Assembly: GCA_965199905.1 (NCBI GenBank)
Contig: OZ241366.1
Coordinates: 806,001-870,000, forward strand
Direction of reading: 5' to 3'
DNA from: Ilyomonas sp965199905
Lineage (GTDB): Bacteria; Bacteroidota; Bacteroidia; Chitinophagales; Chitinophagaceae
Length of the DNA stretch: 64,000 nucleotides
The notes below the pieces were generated by a model. The model saw nothing but the letters and a program-made list of their open reading frames with translations. It was not told the DNA's origin and ran no database searches. Below, piece by piece: positions 23,502 through 32,687 of this stretch; positions within the stretch are counted from its first letter, which is position 1, and the number at the start of each line of letters is the position of its first letter. The position numbers and the translations under genes are program-made.

Positions 23502-25484
23502 ATGTTTTCTTACCTGCAAATGCCTTTTCTGCAAGCATTGGGATATGCCATTACCAACAGTATCTGGCAGATGTTTCTTTTATGGCTGATAGTGTGGCTT
23601 GTTAGCAGCATTGCAAGGCAGTCGTCGCATACAAAATATATAACGGCGGTAAGTGCGCAGGTAGCCGGCTTTGTGTGGTTTCTTACAACCTGCCAGTTTT
23701 ATTACCGTCATTGCTATGCGGCTTCTGTGCAGGCAGAACAACTGGCAGATGGTCATTCAGCAGTTTATTTGCGGAATATTGTTTCGGGTAGTGATGGCAT
23801 ATTATCCTTCCTCGTAAGAACAGAAGAAAGTCTTCCTTACTTGTCACTTGCCTATCTTATCCTGCTTCTTTATTTGGTGGTAAAATGGATTCAAAACTTC
23901 CGTTTTACAAAGGTGTTGTCCTTTAGCGGACTTGAAAATATTGATGACAGGTGGCAGGCATTTGTAAATGAAATGTCGGACAAGCTGAACATCATGCAAA
24001 GTGTAAAAATTCACTTGTCATCTATCGCTAAAAGTCCGTTGACAATCGGATATTTAAAACCTATTATTTTATTGCCAGTTGCGAGTCTGAACCATCTTAC
24101 AACAGAACAATTAGAAGCTGTAATACTGCACGAACTGGCGCATATAAAACGGGCAGATTACATCATTAACCTAATGCTCAGTATTGGTGAAATAATCATG
24201 TTTTTCAACCCGTTTACACGCCTGATAAGTTGTTCGATACAAAAGGAAAGAGAGAACTGTTGCGACGATTGGGTATTGCAAAATCAGTACAGCGCAGGCA
24301 TGTATGCAGAAGCTTTACTGCGCATTGCCTGCCTTCATCGCGAAGGGTTTCAGATGAGTGCTGCTTCGCAACAAAAAGGTGAATTATTGCAGCGTGTTAA
24401 GCGCATCGTTCAGCCGTCTGAAAAGAAGTTCAGCTATCGTCACCAGGCAACGGCGATGATGTTTATTGCTGGACTTTTGTTTTGCATTGCGTGGCTGCAA
24501 CCCGATGATACCGATTACCAAAAAGCAAATACAGACTATGCCCGCACTGAAGATAAAAAAGTGGTGATTACTCCTGTCATCGCGCAGATCGACAACCCTT
24601 TTTTTAACGGCGCATCTTTACTCAATTCATCCATACATGATGATGTGATGGAATCGCTGGCCCAGTGGGATAAAGCAACTGTTGACAGTGCCGTTGCTAC
24701 AGGCAGTAAGCAGGCGCAGATAGCTTTGGATAAGGTGGCGCCTGTAGTAATGGAAACCATGTCATCGGCCAACTGGCGTCGGGTGGTAAAAGAAGCCACT
24801 GAAAGTGCCAGCCGCAGTCTTCAAAACATCAAACTGCAATCGCCCGGTTTCATTTCCCAACCATTTATTGATTCGGCATTTCTTGTGCAAACCATCAATA
24901 CGGCTTTATCAAAAACAAACCACCTGGCTGAAGTGCAGGCAGGATTGGATGCAGCTAAAAACGAGCTGGCAAAATTACAACAGGATAAAACGCTTAACAT
25001 TGGTTTTAGTTTTTCAGATGATTTTTTAAACCAGCTCAGCATAAATGCGTTAGCCTCTCTGCAAAATTTTCATTTTGAGGATTTACAAGATTCGATTACT
25101 GCTGTTACTGACAGAATAAAACAAGTAAACGAAGAGCAGAAAAGAAAAGCGAAGGAAAGGGCGGAAAAGCAAACTAACCTGTTGAGGCAAATACAGGAGC
25201 GCAAGAATAAAATTATGGCAATCACTGATAAAAGAAAATTGCCACCGCCGCCCGCAATGCCGCAAAAAAGGGAAGACTTTGAAGAGATGGCACAACCAGA
25301 CACAACGGGTTCTTATGATGTAGCTGATGAAATACAACCCGCAAGTTATAACCGGCCAGTTAGCGAGCCGGTTGTGCGTTATAATAATAATTCATCGCAA
25401 AATAAAACTGCAAAAACTATCCACATCACTACCAAAAGCAGCGATAAAAAAATCATCAATATTGTTATTGAAATCAGGCAATAG
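23502..25484 (+). CDS. M56-family (BlaR1-like) membrane metalloprotease
   Basis: The product is 660 residues. The N-terminal third has membrane segments (MFLLWLIVWLVSSIA near 20-35, and two more) and the M56 zinc-protease core: VILHELAHIKRADY near residue 206, with the downstream glutamate in RENCCDDW. A later segment near 320 (TAMMFIAGLLFCIAWL) anchors the protein again. The C-terminal half has no penicillin-binding domain; it is a long, Lys/Gln-rich, coiled-coil-like extension with PPPPAMPQ and a last TIHITTKSSDKK strand. It probably senses envelope stress and cleaves or signals to the BlaI-type repressor before it. The signal is unknown. Confidence 0.85.
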   Translation: MFSYLQMPFLQALGYAITNSIWQMFLLWLIVWLVSSIARQSSHTKYITAVSAQVAGFVWFLTTCQFYYRHCYAASVQAEQLADGHSAVYLRNIVSGSDGILSFLVRTEESLPYLSLAYLILLLYLVVKWIQNFRFTKVLSFSGLENIDDRWQAFVNEMSDKLNIMQSVKIHLSSIAKSPLTIGYLKPIILLPVASLNHLTTEQLEAVILHELAHIKRADYIINLMLSIGEIIMFFNPFTRLISCSIQKERENCCDDWVLQNQYSAGMYAEALLRIACLHREGFQMSAASQQKGELLQRVKRIVQPSEKKFSYRHQATAMMFIAGLLFCIAWLQPDDTDYQKANTDYARTEDKKVVITPVIAQIDNPFFNGASLLNSSIHDDVMESLAQWDKATVDSAVATGSKQAQIALDKVAPVVMETMSSANWRRVVKEATESASRSLQNIKLQSPGFISQPFIDSAFLVQTINTALSKTNHLAEVQAGLDAAKNELAKLQQDKTLNIGFSFSDDFLNQLSINALASLQNFHFEDLQDSITAVTDRIKQVNEEQKRKAKERAEKQTNLLRQIQERKNKIMAITDKRKLPPPPAMPQKREDFEEMAQPDTTGSYDVADEIQPASYNRPVSEPVVRYNNNSSQNKTAKTIHITTKSSDKKIINIVIEIRQ

Positions 25485-25489
25485 ATTTA

Positions 25490-26206
25490 CTATAAAGACA
25501 AAACATCTTTCATAGTGTAAATGCCTTTTTTGTCTTTCAGGAAAGCCGCCGCCAGCACAGCGCCAAACGCAAAGCCTTTGCGGTTATGGGCTTCATGCGT
25601 AATCTGGATATCATCAATATCGCTCCTGTAAGTTACGACGTGTGTGCCCGGCGCTGGGTCAATACGCTGGCTTTTTATTTCGAGTTCTTCCGGGCTTGTT
25701 GCTGCTTCTTTTGTCCAGCTTTTTTTTCTGTTTATTTGTTGCAATACCTGCCCAGCCAAAGTAATGGCTGTGCCACTGGGTGCATCTTTCTTTTGGGTAT
25801 GATGAATCTCTTCTATCATCACATCATACTCATCATATTTCGACATAAGTTTGGCGAGATAAGTATTCAATTCAAAAAATAAATTGACACCAATGCTGAA
25901 ATTGCTTGCGTATAAAAAAGCCACGTTTTTATCCCCGCAATATTGCTTTACATCTTCCCATTGCGACAGCCAGCCGGTAGAGCCGCTTACAACAGGAACG
26001 CCTGCATTTAAACAAGTTTTAATATTCTGAACCGCGCTGTGTGGCGAGGTAAACTCAATGGCAACATCAGCTTTTAAGATATTGGATATTGTCATCTCAT
26101 CCGTATTGCGGCTTGTAATGCGCAGCACTATTTGATGACCTTTTTGTAAAGCAATCTCTTCAATGGCTTTGCCCATTTTCCCGTAACCAATCAGTGCAAT
26201 ATTCAT
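25490..26206 (-). CDS. dapB: 4-hydroxy-tetrahydrodipicolinate reductase
   Basis: The product is 238 residues, the usual length in Bacteroidota. It carries the NAD(P)H loop IALIGYGKMGKAIEE (residues 3-17), the substrate loop SGSTGW near 94, the catalytic IEEIHHTQKKDAPSGTAITL (His-His and K-x-DxPSGTA), and a C-terminal MTHEAHNRKGFAFGAVLAA-like segment. The enzyme reduces the dihydrodipicolinate precursor in lysine and diaminopimelate synthesis. It is the last gene of parA-parB-DUF5683-dapB, a very common Bacteroidota order. It ends 5 bases from the M56 gene, head to tail across strands. Confidence 0.95.
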   Translation of the reverse strand: MNIALIGYGKMGKAIEEIALQKGHQIVLRITSRNTDEMTISNILKADVAIEFTSPHSAVQNIKTCLNAGVPVVSGSTGWLSQWEDVKQYCGDKNVAFLYASNFSIGVNLFFELNTYLAKLMSKYDEYDVMIEEIHHTQKKDAPSGTAITLAGQVLQQINRKKSWTKEAATSPEELEIKSQRIDPAPGTHVVTYRSDIDDIQITHEAHNRKGFAFGAVLAAAFLKDKKGIYTMKDVLSL

Positions 26207-26215
26207 GAACTTTAT

Positions 26216-26905
26216 TTAGAAAGAAGGCAATGTTTTACGAGCTGGCTTTTTCAGGCTAAATACCAGGTTAACACCTGACGATTTTGTAGAAGGAATATAA
26301 GAAGGATTGATTTCTAAACTCAGATCATCGCTGACGTCAAACTCTTTCAGGTGCCCGAAAACCGTGGCATCAGCCACGTTTACGCCCCAAAGAATAAGAA
26401 ACCAAAGCAGGCTGTAGTCTTTATTTCGCTTGAATGAATTGCGGTACGATTGATAAGTTGACAATGTAAATAATTCACCATCCTTTGTTTTTACCTTTGG
26501 GTTTACATCGGCAAGCATAGCATCATTGTTTAAATATGTTGAAGCATACAAAGCTTCATAAGCAAACTTCATCCGGTGATAATAACTGTTGTTGTAAACA
26601 TACAATGATGCCGGAATGGCTAAGGCTCCATATACTATCGGAAGCTTCCAGTATTCACGATTATAAATCTGTCCCCAGCCAGGCAAAACAGCAGAGCGGA
26701 ATGTAGCTTTACGTGGGTCGTGCTTAAGCTTTGTGCTTTTACCGGCAGTATCAATAATCACTTTTGTTGCGCTGTTTTTTAGCAATATAGAACTGCTGTC
26801 TTTAAACAAAGGCTTGACAGCTTTGGCAGGTTTCGTTGTATCCTCCTGCGCAAACAAAATAAAGGATGAAAGAATAAACAGGATAAAAAATAGGCTTCGA
26901 TACAT
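26216..26905 (-). CDS. DUF5683-domain membrane protein
   Basis: The product is 229 residues with a signal peptide (SLFFILFILSSFILFAQ), a basic stretch KLKHDPRKATFRSAVLPGWG, QIYNREYWKLPIVYGALAIP with a membrane segment, then a second hydrophobic region near WFLILWGVNVADATVFGHLK and a beta-like tail (LSLEINPSYIPSTKSSG). The PGWGQIYN motif marks DUF5683, found in Bacteroidota between parB and dapB. The function is unknown. It lies 5 bases after parB and 9 bases before dapB, so the three are co-transcribed. Confidence 0.85.
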   Translation of the reverse strand: MYRSLFFILFILSSFILFAQEDTTKPAKAVKPLFKDSSSILLKNSATKVIIDTAGKSTKLKHDPRKATFRSAVLPGWGQIYNREYWKLPIVYGALAIPASLYVYNNSYYHRMKFAYEALYASTYLNNDAMLADVNPKVKTKDGELFTLSTYQSYRNSFKRNKDYSLLWFLILWGVNVADATVFGHLKEFDVSDDLSLEINPSYIPSTKSSGVNLVFSLKKPARKTLPSF

Positions 26906-26910
26906 AGTGC

Positions 26911-27828
26911 TTAATTCGCCTGCACATTCATCATTTCCAGCAGCTTGTTCAGCTCATCAAGAGAGTAATACTCAATGCTGATGCTGCCGAAGCCTTTCTT
27001 ATTGTGTGCCAGCTTTACTTTGGTTCCAAAATGAGAAGCTAAGGTATCTTCTATCCGTTTGTAAGCCGGAAGCAGGTTTTGTTTTACGGTAGATTTAACA
27101 GCCGTATTTTGTTTGTAAAGCTGCCTCACAAGTTCTTCGGTTTGCCTTACGTTCAATCCTTTTTCTGTGATTTCGTGAAATACAAACAACTGCTTGTCTA
27201 CCACATCAATATTAATGATGGCACGCGCATGCCCCATGCTGATGATGCCATTGCGAACCGCAAGCTGAATATCAGGAGGTAATTTCAACAGGCGAACATA
27301 ATTTGCAACCGTGCTCCGTTCCTTTCCCATACGCTCTGCAACCATTTCCTGCGTATAGTTCAACTCATCCATCATCCGCTTGTAACTGAGCGATATTTCG
27401 ATGGCATTCAGGTCTTCACGCTGCAGGTTTTCAAGCAACGCAAGCTCCAGCAATTCGGCATCATTCGCCTGGCGCACATAAGCAGGAATATCAGCTAAAC
27501 CCGCAAGTTGCGCAGCCTTAAACCGTCTTTCACCTGCTACCAACTGGTACTTATTATTCGCAAGTTTCGACACCGTTACAGGCTGAATGATATCAAACGT
27601 TTTTAACGAAGCAGCCAGCTCGTTCAGCGACTGTTCATTAAAGTCTTTACGCGGGTTTTGGGGGTTTGTCTGAATATCGCCAAGCGAAATGCGAATGACA
27701 GAAGTTGCCTGCTCTATCGCATTATTTTTCAGTTCGCCACTCGTGGTTTTCAGGTCAGCATCTATATTTTGAAGCAGGGAACGAATGCCCTTGCCCAGTA
27801 AATCTTTATGTGGTTTTGCAGTCGCCAT
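26911..27828 (-). CDS. parB: Chromosome-partition protein ParB
   Basis: The product is 305 residues. The order is N-terminal GLGKGIRSLL-like start (LLGKGIRSLLQNIDAD), the ParB CTPase segment with NPRKDFNEQSLNELAASLKT and YQLVAGERRFKAAQLAG (GERRxRA motif), the helix-turn-helix region (YTQEMVAERMGKERSTVANY), and a C-terminal dimer domain with GSISIEYYSLDELNKLL. It binds parS sites and loads SMC with ParA. I did not find a parS site in the window. It follows parA after 73 bases that hold an inverted repeat. Confidence 0.95.
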   Translation of the reverse strand: MATAKPHKDLLGKGIRSLLQNIDADLKTTSGELKNNAIEQATSVIRISLGDIQTNPQNPRKDFNEQSLNELAASLKTFDIIQPVTVSKLANNKYQLVAGERRFKAAQLAGLADIPAYVRQANDAELLELALLENLQREDLNAIEISLSYKRMMDELNYTQEMVAERMGKERSTVANYVRLLKLPPDIQLAVRNGIISMGHARAIINIDVVDKQLFVFHEITEKGLNVRQTEELVRQLYKQNTAVKSTVKQNLLPAYKRIEDTLASHFGTKVKLAHNKKGFGSISIEYYSLDELNKLLEMMNVQAN

Positions 27829-27831
27829 TTT

Positions 27832-27900
27832 ATTGTGAGTGGTGAATGATGAATGGTGAGTCGTGAGATGAGTGTTGACTGACTACTCACCACTCACAAT
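27832..27900. repeat. Inverted repeat between parA and parB
   Basis: ATTGTGAGTGGTGA at 27832-27845 pairs perfectly with TCACCACTCACAAT at 27887-27900 over 14 bases, with a 41-base loop rich in GTGA words. There is no T-tract. The word GTGAGTGGTGAGT recurs at about 15733, so it is a low-complexity intergenic repeat type. It could set the parA/parB ratio. Confidence 0.6.
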
Positions 27901-27901
27901 T

Positions 27902-28702
27902 CTATTCCATAATTCTTTCTTCCTGTGAAATTTTGGTGAGATTGTTTTTCTGTAATACTTCTTTAGCAAGGTTGAGATAATTGACTGCACCCTTACTGTC
28001 AGAATCATACAAAATTACCGGCTTGCCAAAGCTTGGCGCTTCACTTAAACGCGTGTTGCGATGAATAATAGTGGTAAAAACCATATCGTCAAAATGCCTG
28101 CGTACCTCGCTTACAACCTGGTTGCAAAGACGCAACCTGCCATCATACATCGTCATTAATATCCCTTCTATTTGAAGAGCAGGATTTAAACGGCTTTGTA
28201 CTATTTTAATCGTGTTCAGCAATTTACCCAAACCTTCCAGCGCAAAAAATTCGCACTGAACCGGCACGATTACACTATCAGCCGCAGTAAGTGCATTCAC
28301 TGTAATTAACCCTAGCGATGGCGAACAATCTATAACGATAAAATCATAGTTCTTGCGAATATTTGTCATCATTCCCTTCATCACATTTTCACGGTTCGGA
28401 TAGTTGATCATTTCTATCTCTGCTCCCACAAGGTCAATGTGAGATGGTATGAGATCAAGGTTTGGAATTTCTGTTTTCAAAATTACTTCGCCAGCCGGCA
28501 CAGCATTTACCATGCAATCGTAAAGGCTGTGTGTAATGTTATGCAAATCGAAACCGACACCCGTAGTGCTGTTCGCCTGCGGATCGGCATCTATCAATAA
28601 TGTTTTGTATTCCAATACGGCAAAGCTTGCCGCAAGGTTAATGGCAGATGTCGTTTTCCCAACGCCGCCTTTCTGGTTGGCTACCCCAATTATTCTTGCC
28701 AT
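27902..28702 (-). CDS. parA: Chromosome-partition ATPase ParA
   Basis: The product is 266 residues, typical of chromosomal ParA/Soj. It has the deviant Walker A IGVANQKGGVGKTTSAINLA (residues 5-24), Walker A' LIDADPQANST, Walker B FIVIDCSPSLGLITVN, and FALEGLGKLL typical of Soj. It moves ParB-parS complexes over the nucleoid. It is the first gene of the operon. A GATATTTG box at 28744-28737 (minus strand) fits the Bacteroidota -7 element with one change and would start the transcript about 30 bases before the ATG. Confidence 0.95.
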   Translation of the reverse strand: MARIIGVANQKGGVGKTTSAINLAASFAVLEYKTLLIDADPQANSTTGVGFDLHNITHSLYDCMVNAVPAGEVILKTEIPNLDLIPSHIDLVGAEIEMINYPNRENVMKGMMTNIRKNYDFIVIDCSPSLGLITVNALTAADSVIVPVQCEFFALEGLGKLLNTIKIVQSRLNPALQIEGILMTMYDGRLRLCNQVVSEVRRHFDDMVFTTIIHRNTRLSEAPSFGKPVILYDSDSKGAVNYLNLAKEVLQKNNLTKISQEERIME

Positions 28703-29057
28703 ATAATAAAAAATGAAAGTCTGTTATTCAATGGCGCAAATATCATTTTTTTATTCTTGCGCCGGAATGGATTTAATTTTTACTTTTCAAATGGTTATGC
28801 ACAGTAAAACATAAATATAGGCTGCTTTATTTTACGAGCGAAAATATCATTGCTTTTCCGTCATGCTACAGCTTATGAGTTCGAGTCGTTTTTTTGGGCA
28901 GCTATCGTCCGGCTGTCTTATAATCGACAGTTGCGTCCGCCGCGGCTGATCATCGTTACGGGCCATAATTGGGCTTTTATGAAAAAGGATGACATAATTT
29001 AAACCCCTGTCGGCCTTTCTTCGAATCTGCTTATATGAAGCTTCCTTACAAAAACAT
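28703..29057. other. Intergenic region upstream of parA
   Basis: These 355 bases lie between parA and the endonuclease III-like gene, both on the minus strand. The left end holds a likely parA promoter. The middle, 28901-28980, is one copy of a dispersed element (see the repeat at 28901). A 76-codon minus frame spans the element but has no family, so I do not count it as a gene. Confidence 0.6.
28901..28980. repeat. Dispersed intergenic element, copy A
   Basis: The stretch from ATCGTC to TTGGGCTTTTAT shares ATCGACAGTTGCGTC and ATAATTGGGCTTTTAT with 38209-38283 (there ATCGGCAGTTGCGTC and ATGATTGGGCTTTTAT), in the same orientation, with about 20 changed bases and small indels between. It is non-coding and lies in intergenic DNA at both places. 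Confidence 0.55.
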
Positions 29058-29785
29058 TCACTTATCTTTTTGTTCAATTAACTCCTGCCCTGCCGGGCAC
29101 AAATCCAGCAAAACACATCCTTTACAGTTTGGATGATAATGGAAGCAAACGTTTTGTCCGTGCTTCATCATCAATTGATGATTATCGTAAACATCCTGTG
29201 CCGTAAATTCCTCTGGCAACACACTTTCCAGCACACGGTTCGCTTTTGCCTCACCCATTTTTTTATCAATAATTCCTAAGCGTACCGCTACGCGAAAATG
29301 ATGTGAATCAACAGGCAACGCTTTCGCCCGCAGCGTGCTGAACGACATAACAGCCGCACTTGTTTTAGGACCTACGCCCGGCAATTCTTCAAGCCGTTGC
29401 CGGGCTTCAGCTACACTCATGCCGGTTAAAAAATGAAGGGACAGCACACCATTGTTTCCTCTGTGAGCTGGCGGAGAACTTCTTGTATGCGTGGCGCTTT
29501 CTGTTCAGGCCAGGTGCAAGGCTTTATGGCAATTTCAACATCTTTTGTTGTCGCGTCGCGAACCGCATCCCACGAAACAAACTGGTCAAGAAGGTTATCG
29601 AATGCTTTTCTTGAATCTCTATTCTTAGTACGATGCGATAAAAGTGAAGAGATTAACTCACTCAGGGGATCCAGATCATGAAAATACTTGATGCCACTGC
29701 CATACACTTCCGCCAGGCGATGATGCACTTTCAATACAAACTCAACTTTTTCTTCTGTACCGGCAAGCATAAAACCATTTATCAT
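29058..29785 (-). pseudogene. Endonuclease III-like DNA glycosylase, frameshifted
   Basis: Two minus-strand pieces together make one HhH-GPD glycosylase. The first (29426-29785) has LDPLSELISSLLSHRTKNRD; the second (29058-29447) has the hairpin LEELPGVGPKTSAAVMSF with a following aspartate (PVDSHHFRVA) and a C-terminal iron-sulfur motif C-x6-C-x2-C-x5-C (CFHYHPNCKGCVLLDLC). The frame slips by one base at GAGGAAACAATGG near 29440; one more A there would restore it. Enzymes of this family cut out oxidised pyrimidines. The catalytic lysine of true Nth (LPGVGxK) is kept. It is either a recent mutant or a base-calling error. Confidence 0.75.
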
Positions 29786-29957
29786 TTTAAACTATACTTA
29801 GGCAAAACTTTATAGATTACTCATCTCTCTGTTTGTCAATTCCTATGCCGCCCAAAAACCGCTTTAAGTAATAAATTCTGAAAGTAAAGGCATGCTGATA
29901 TAACCTGCAATCTAAAGCTTGAGTGATACTTTCTGCAAAGAATAAAAACTGTATTGC

Positions 29958-30465
29958 ATGCTATTAAAACTTAAAAAACCTTATCTACCCTACGCAATTT
30001 TTTTTCGCCTAAAAATACCTGCATATCCCGACCAGAATTTTTTCGGGGAATTGCGAAGTAAAAACATCTATCAGCTTGGCAAAGTAAAGCGTGTTTATAT
30101 TGAAGCTTCCGGCGACCATAGCATCTACGAAGCTGACGAGGGAAAACCAGGCTTATCAGTATTGCCTCCTTTTGATTTTGAAGTAGAGCCGTTGTTTAAA
30201 CAATCTGCCAACAATATAAAAGCATGTACTTGCTGTGGCAATGTGCAACAAGCAGAAGTGAACGGTTCCTTTAGCCTGATAAAAAACAAAGAAAAAATAC
30301 GGCTTGTCTATACTCCCGGATTTTGATGAGGAGATTTTTAAAGAACAAAAACAGGCAAAAACAAAAGTTTGCATCATTTGCGGAATGGATAAACAAAACT
30401 CACCCGAAAAGGTATCTAAATGCCCGAATTGTAACAACAATAAATTTATAAAAGCTATCGAATAA
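29958..30465 (+). pseudogene. Hypothetical zinc-ribbon protein, frameshifted
   Basis: The first frame gives 122 residues ending ...LVYTPGF, with ACTCCGNVQ as a half zinc site. A T-run (GGATTTTGATG, about 30318-30328) holds one extra base; without it the protein continues FDEEIFKEQKQAKTKVCIIC and a CPNC pair to a TAA at 30463-30465. The joined protein of about 168 residues then has C-x2-C, C-x2-C and C-x2-C cysteine pairs, a plausible double zinc ribbon. I do not recognise a family. The N-terminus is basic and aromatic (KKPYLPYAIFFRLKIPAYPD). It converges on the GH13 gene with 9 bases between. Confidence 0.6.
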
Positions 30466-30474
30466 TTGCCGGCC

Positions 30475-32196
30475 TTAATAACTCAACCACATAAAACCAT
30501 AAGGAGACAATTGTATCTTATCATCATGAATTTCATGTCCGTTTTTTGAAGAAGAAAGAAGAATTTTCAGTTTGTTGCTATTTTTCATTTCGATGGTTTC
30601 CGGTTCATTGCTGAAGTTATGAACCGCTATCATTGTTTTATCTTGCCAGCTATATTTCATAACCAACACATGATCCGATTTTGCATCAACAATCTCCCAA
30701 TTGCCATAACTGATTTGCGGCAACTTTTTACGAACCGCAATGGCTGTTTTGATAAATAAAAGCAATGACTGATTATCCTTTTCTTCAGCAGCCACATTGA
30801 CTTTTTTATAGGTAAAGTTTCCTGTATCAATAACTGGTTGCACAGTTACTGCAGCGACGGAGAAACCTCCGTTGCCACTGCTATCCCACTGCATAGGAGT
30901 ACGTACGCTTTCGCGCTCATTTAAAGCAAGATTATCTCCCATCCCGATTTCTTCACCATACCTGATTACCGGCGTGTTGGGCAAAGTCAGTAATAAACTG
31001 TACGCCATCTTTACCATATCCGGATTATCAAGCATCGGTGCCAGCCGGCGGCGAATGCCACGGTCGTAAAGCTGCATGTTTTCATCGGGTCCCATCCGCT
31101 TATAAACTTCTTCGCGTTCGCGCTTAGATAAGCGTCCCAAATCTATCTCATCGTGATTGCGCAGAAACTGTCCCCATTGAGATTGCGCCGGTATGTTCTT
31201 CGTGTCTTTCAAGGCATCTGCTAAAGATTTTATATCGCCGGAAGCAAGCGAATAAAACAGGTGCTGGTTTACCCAAAAGTTAAACATCATATTGATGCGC
31301 TCACCGTTTTCTCCATAATATTTTTTATTTTCCTCCGGGTCAATATTGGCTTCGCCCAATATAATGGCATCTTTCTTAATTGACTGTATATAATTGCGCA
31401 TGTCAGTAATTATTTCGTACTGAAGAGGAAATTTATCTCCCTTTGTTTGTGGCACTTCAATGATGAAAGGAACGGCATCCATTCTAAAACCTGACATACC
31501 TTTATCCAACCAAAATTTCATAATCTTTTTTACTTCTGCCTGCACCTCCGGGTTCTGCATATTCAGGTCAGGCTGAAACTTATAAAAGCGGTGATAGTAA
31601 TATTCTTTTGCAAGGGTATCATAACTCCAGATTTCTTTTTGCACGCCCGGAAATACCATCCCGACATCATAATTTTTCGGTTTCTCTTTACTCCATACAT
31701 ACCAATTATGATAGGCAGAGTTTGTATCTCTTTCAGCTTGCTGAAACCAGCTACAACTATCCGATGTGTGATTAACAACCATATCCATGATTACCCGAAT
31801 GCCGCTTGCATCTGCAACGTGCATAAACGTTTCAAAATCCTTTACGGTGCCAAGGCGTTTATCTACGCCATAAAAATCGGAGATATCATAACCGTCATCC
31901 AGGTTAGGCGTTGGCTGAAAAGGTGCTAACCAGATAGCCGTAAAACCAAGTGATTTTATGTAAGAAAGCTTCTGAGTCAATCCATTAAAATCACCGATGC
32001 CATCACTATCAGAATCTTTAAATTTTTCTACATCAACGTTGTATATAATGCTGCCTTTATACCAAAATGCCCGGGCTGAATCAAGCATTATTTCCGGTTT
32101 AGCCACTTCGTCACTGGTTTTATTTTTATTAAGAAAAAAATAAGCAACCGCTACAATTACAATCAGTATAAAAGAAATAAGAAGCGTTCTTTTCAT
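30475..32196 (-). CDS. GH13 alpha-amylase family enzyme, trehalose-synthase-like
   Basis: The product is 573 residues. An N-terminal membrane anchor or uncleaved signal (LLISFILIVIVAVAYFFL) precedes the barrel. Catalytic residues are visible: Asp240 (GFRMDAVPF), Glu282 (ILGEAN) and Asp349 (LRNHDE). The early YNVDVEKFKDSDSDGIGDF and the LGIRRRLAPML-type segment (DRGIRRRLAPMLDNPD) resemble trehalose synthase (GH13_16) more than plain amylase. It would act on maltose or short alpha-glucans at the envelope. True TreS is cytoplasmic, so the anchor is notable and the product name is uncertain. It stands alone. Confidence 0.8.
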   Translation of the reverse strand: MKRTLLISFILIVIVAVAYFFLNKNKTSDEVAKPEIMLDSARAFWYKGSIIYNVDVEKFKDSDSDGIGDFNGLTQKLSYIKSLGFTAIWLAPFQPTPNLDDGYDISDFYGVDKRLGTVKDFETFMHVADASGIRVIMDMVVNHTSDSCSWFQQAERDTNSAYHNWYVWSKEKPKNYDVGMVFPGVQKEIWSYDTLAKEYYYHRFYKFQPDLNMQNPEVQAEVKKIMKFWLDKGMSGFRMDAVPFIIEVPQTKGDKFPLQYEIITDMRNYIQSIKKDAIILGEANIDPEENKKYYGENGERINMMFNFWVNQHLFYSLASGDIKSLADALKDTKNIPAQSQWGQFLRNHDEIDLGRLSKREREEVYKRMGPDENMQLYDRGIRRRLAPMLDNPDMVKMAYSLLLTLPNTPVIRYGEEIGMGDNLALNERESVRTPMQWDSSGNGGFSVAAVTVQPVIDTGNFTYKKVNVAAEEKDNQSLLLFIKTAIAVRKKLPQISYGNWEIVDAKSDHVLVMKYSWQDKTMIAVHNFSNEPETIEMKNSNKLKILLSSSKNGHEIHDDKIQLSPYGFMWLSY

Positions 32197-32387
32197 GCAC
32201 CTTTCATTGAATCAACAGTGATGTGCAAGGCTGTGCAAAACAATTGCCAATGAAGATAAATGGAAACCAATAAAACTATATTTAAAGCTTTATTACTGAA
32301 AGAAAGGATGAAAGATACCGGTGGTATCCTTTAGTATTAGGACTTACAACAAAAAAAGTATTGATTTCATATAAAACTGATTTACCT

Positions 32388-32395
32388 TACTTTTG
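32388..32395 (+). promoter_or_regulatory. Candidate promoter -7 box
   Basis: TACTTTTG matches TAnnTTTG exactly, 63 bases before the ATG of the small gene at 32459. The upstream box is weak (TTGATTTC near 32361). Confidence 0.45.
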
Positions 32396-32458
32396 AAATT
32401 GAAACAATATCTTAAATCACTTTAGCTAAAGTGCTGTATTTATTAACGGGGAGGCGAT

Positions 32459-32665
32459 ATGACATCAGAGGAGAAATTTCAAACGCTGAAAGGCGATTAT
32501 ATTCAAAAATCAGAGGCACATCTGAAAGAATTACAGAATTTACAAATTAATGATTTTGACAAAGTAACCACAACGGTTGATGTTGTTTTGACACAACATG
32601 CTGCGTCAATGAGCTTTTTGTTCCTAAGCACATTTATACAGGATCACAAAAAGAAGCGACATTAA
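32459..32665 (+). CDS. Small hypothetical protein
   Basis: The product is 68 residues, soluble, helical and charged (LKGDYIQKSEAHLKELQNLQ), then a less polar half (VDVVLTQHAASMSFLFLSTF) and a basic tail DHKKKRH. I do not recognise a family. It is believed real because a promoter box and a purine-rich GGGGAGGCGAT leader come before the ATG and because no gene opposes it. It ends 23 bases before the convergent GT2 gene. Confidence 0.5.
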   Translation: MTSEEKFQTLKGDYIQKSEAHLKELQNLQINDFDKVTTTVDVVLTQHAASMSFLFLSTFIQDHKKKRH

Positions 32666-32687
32666 TAATTCGTACCGGTTTTTTTGG

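Noticed and set aside
28847..29077. A 76-codon minus-strand frame
   Set aside because: It spans the dispersed element shared with 38209-38283 and has no family.
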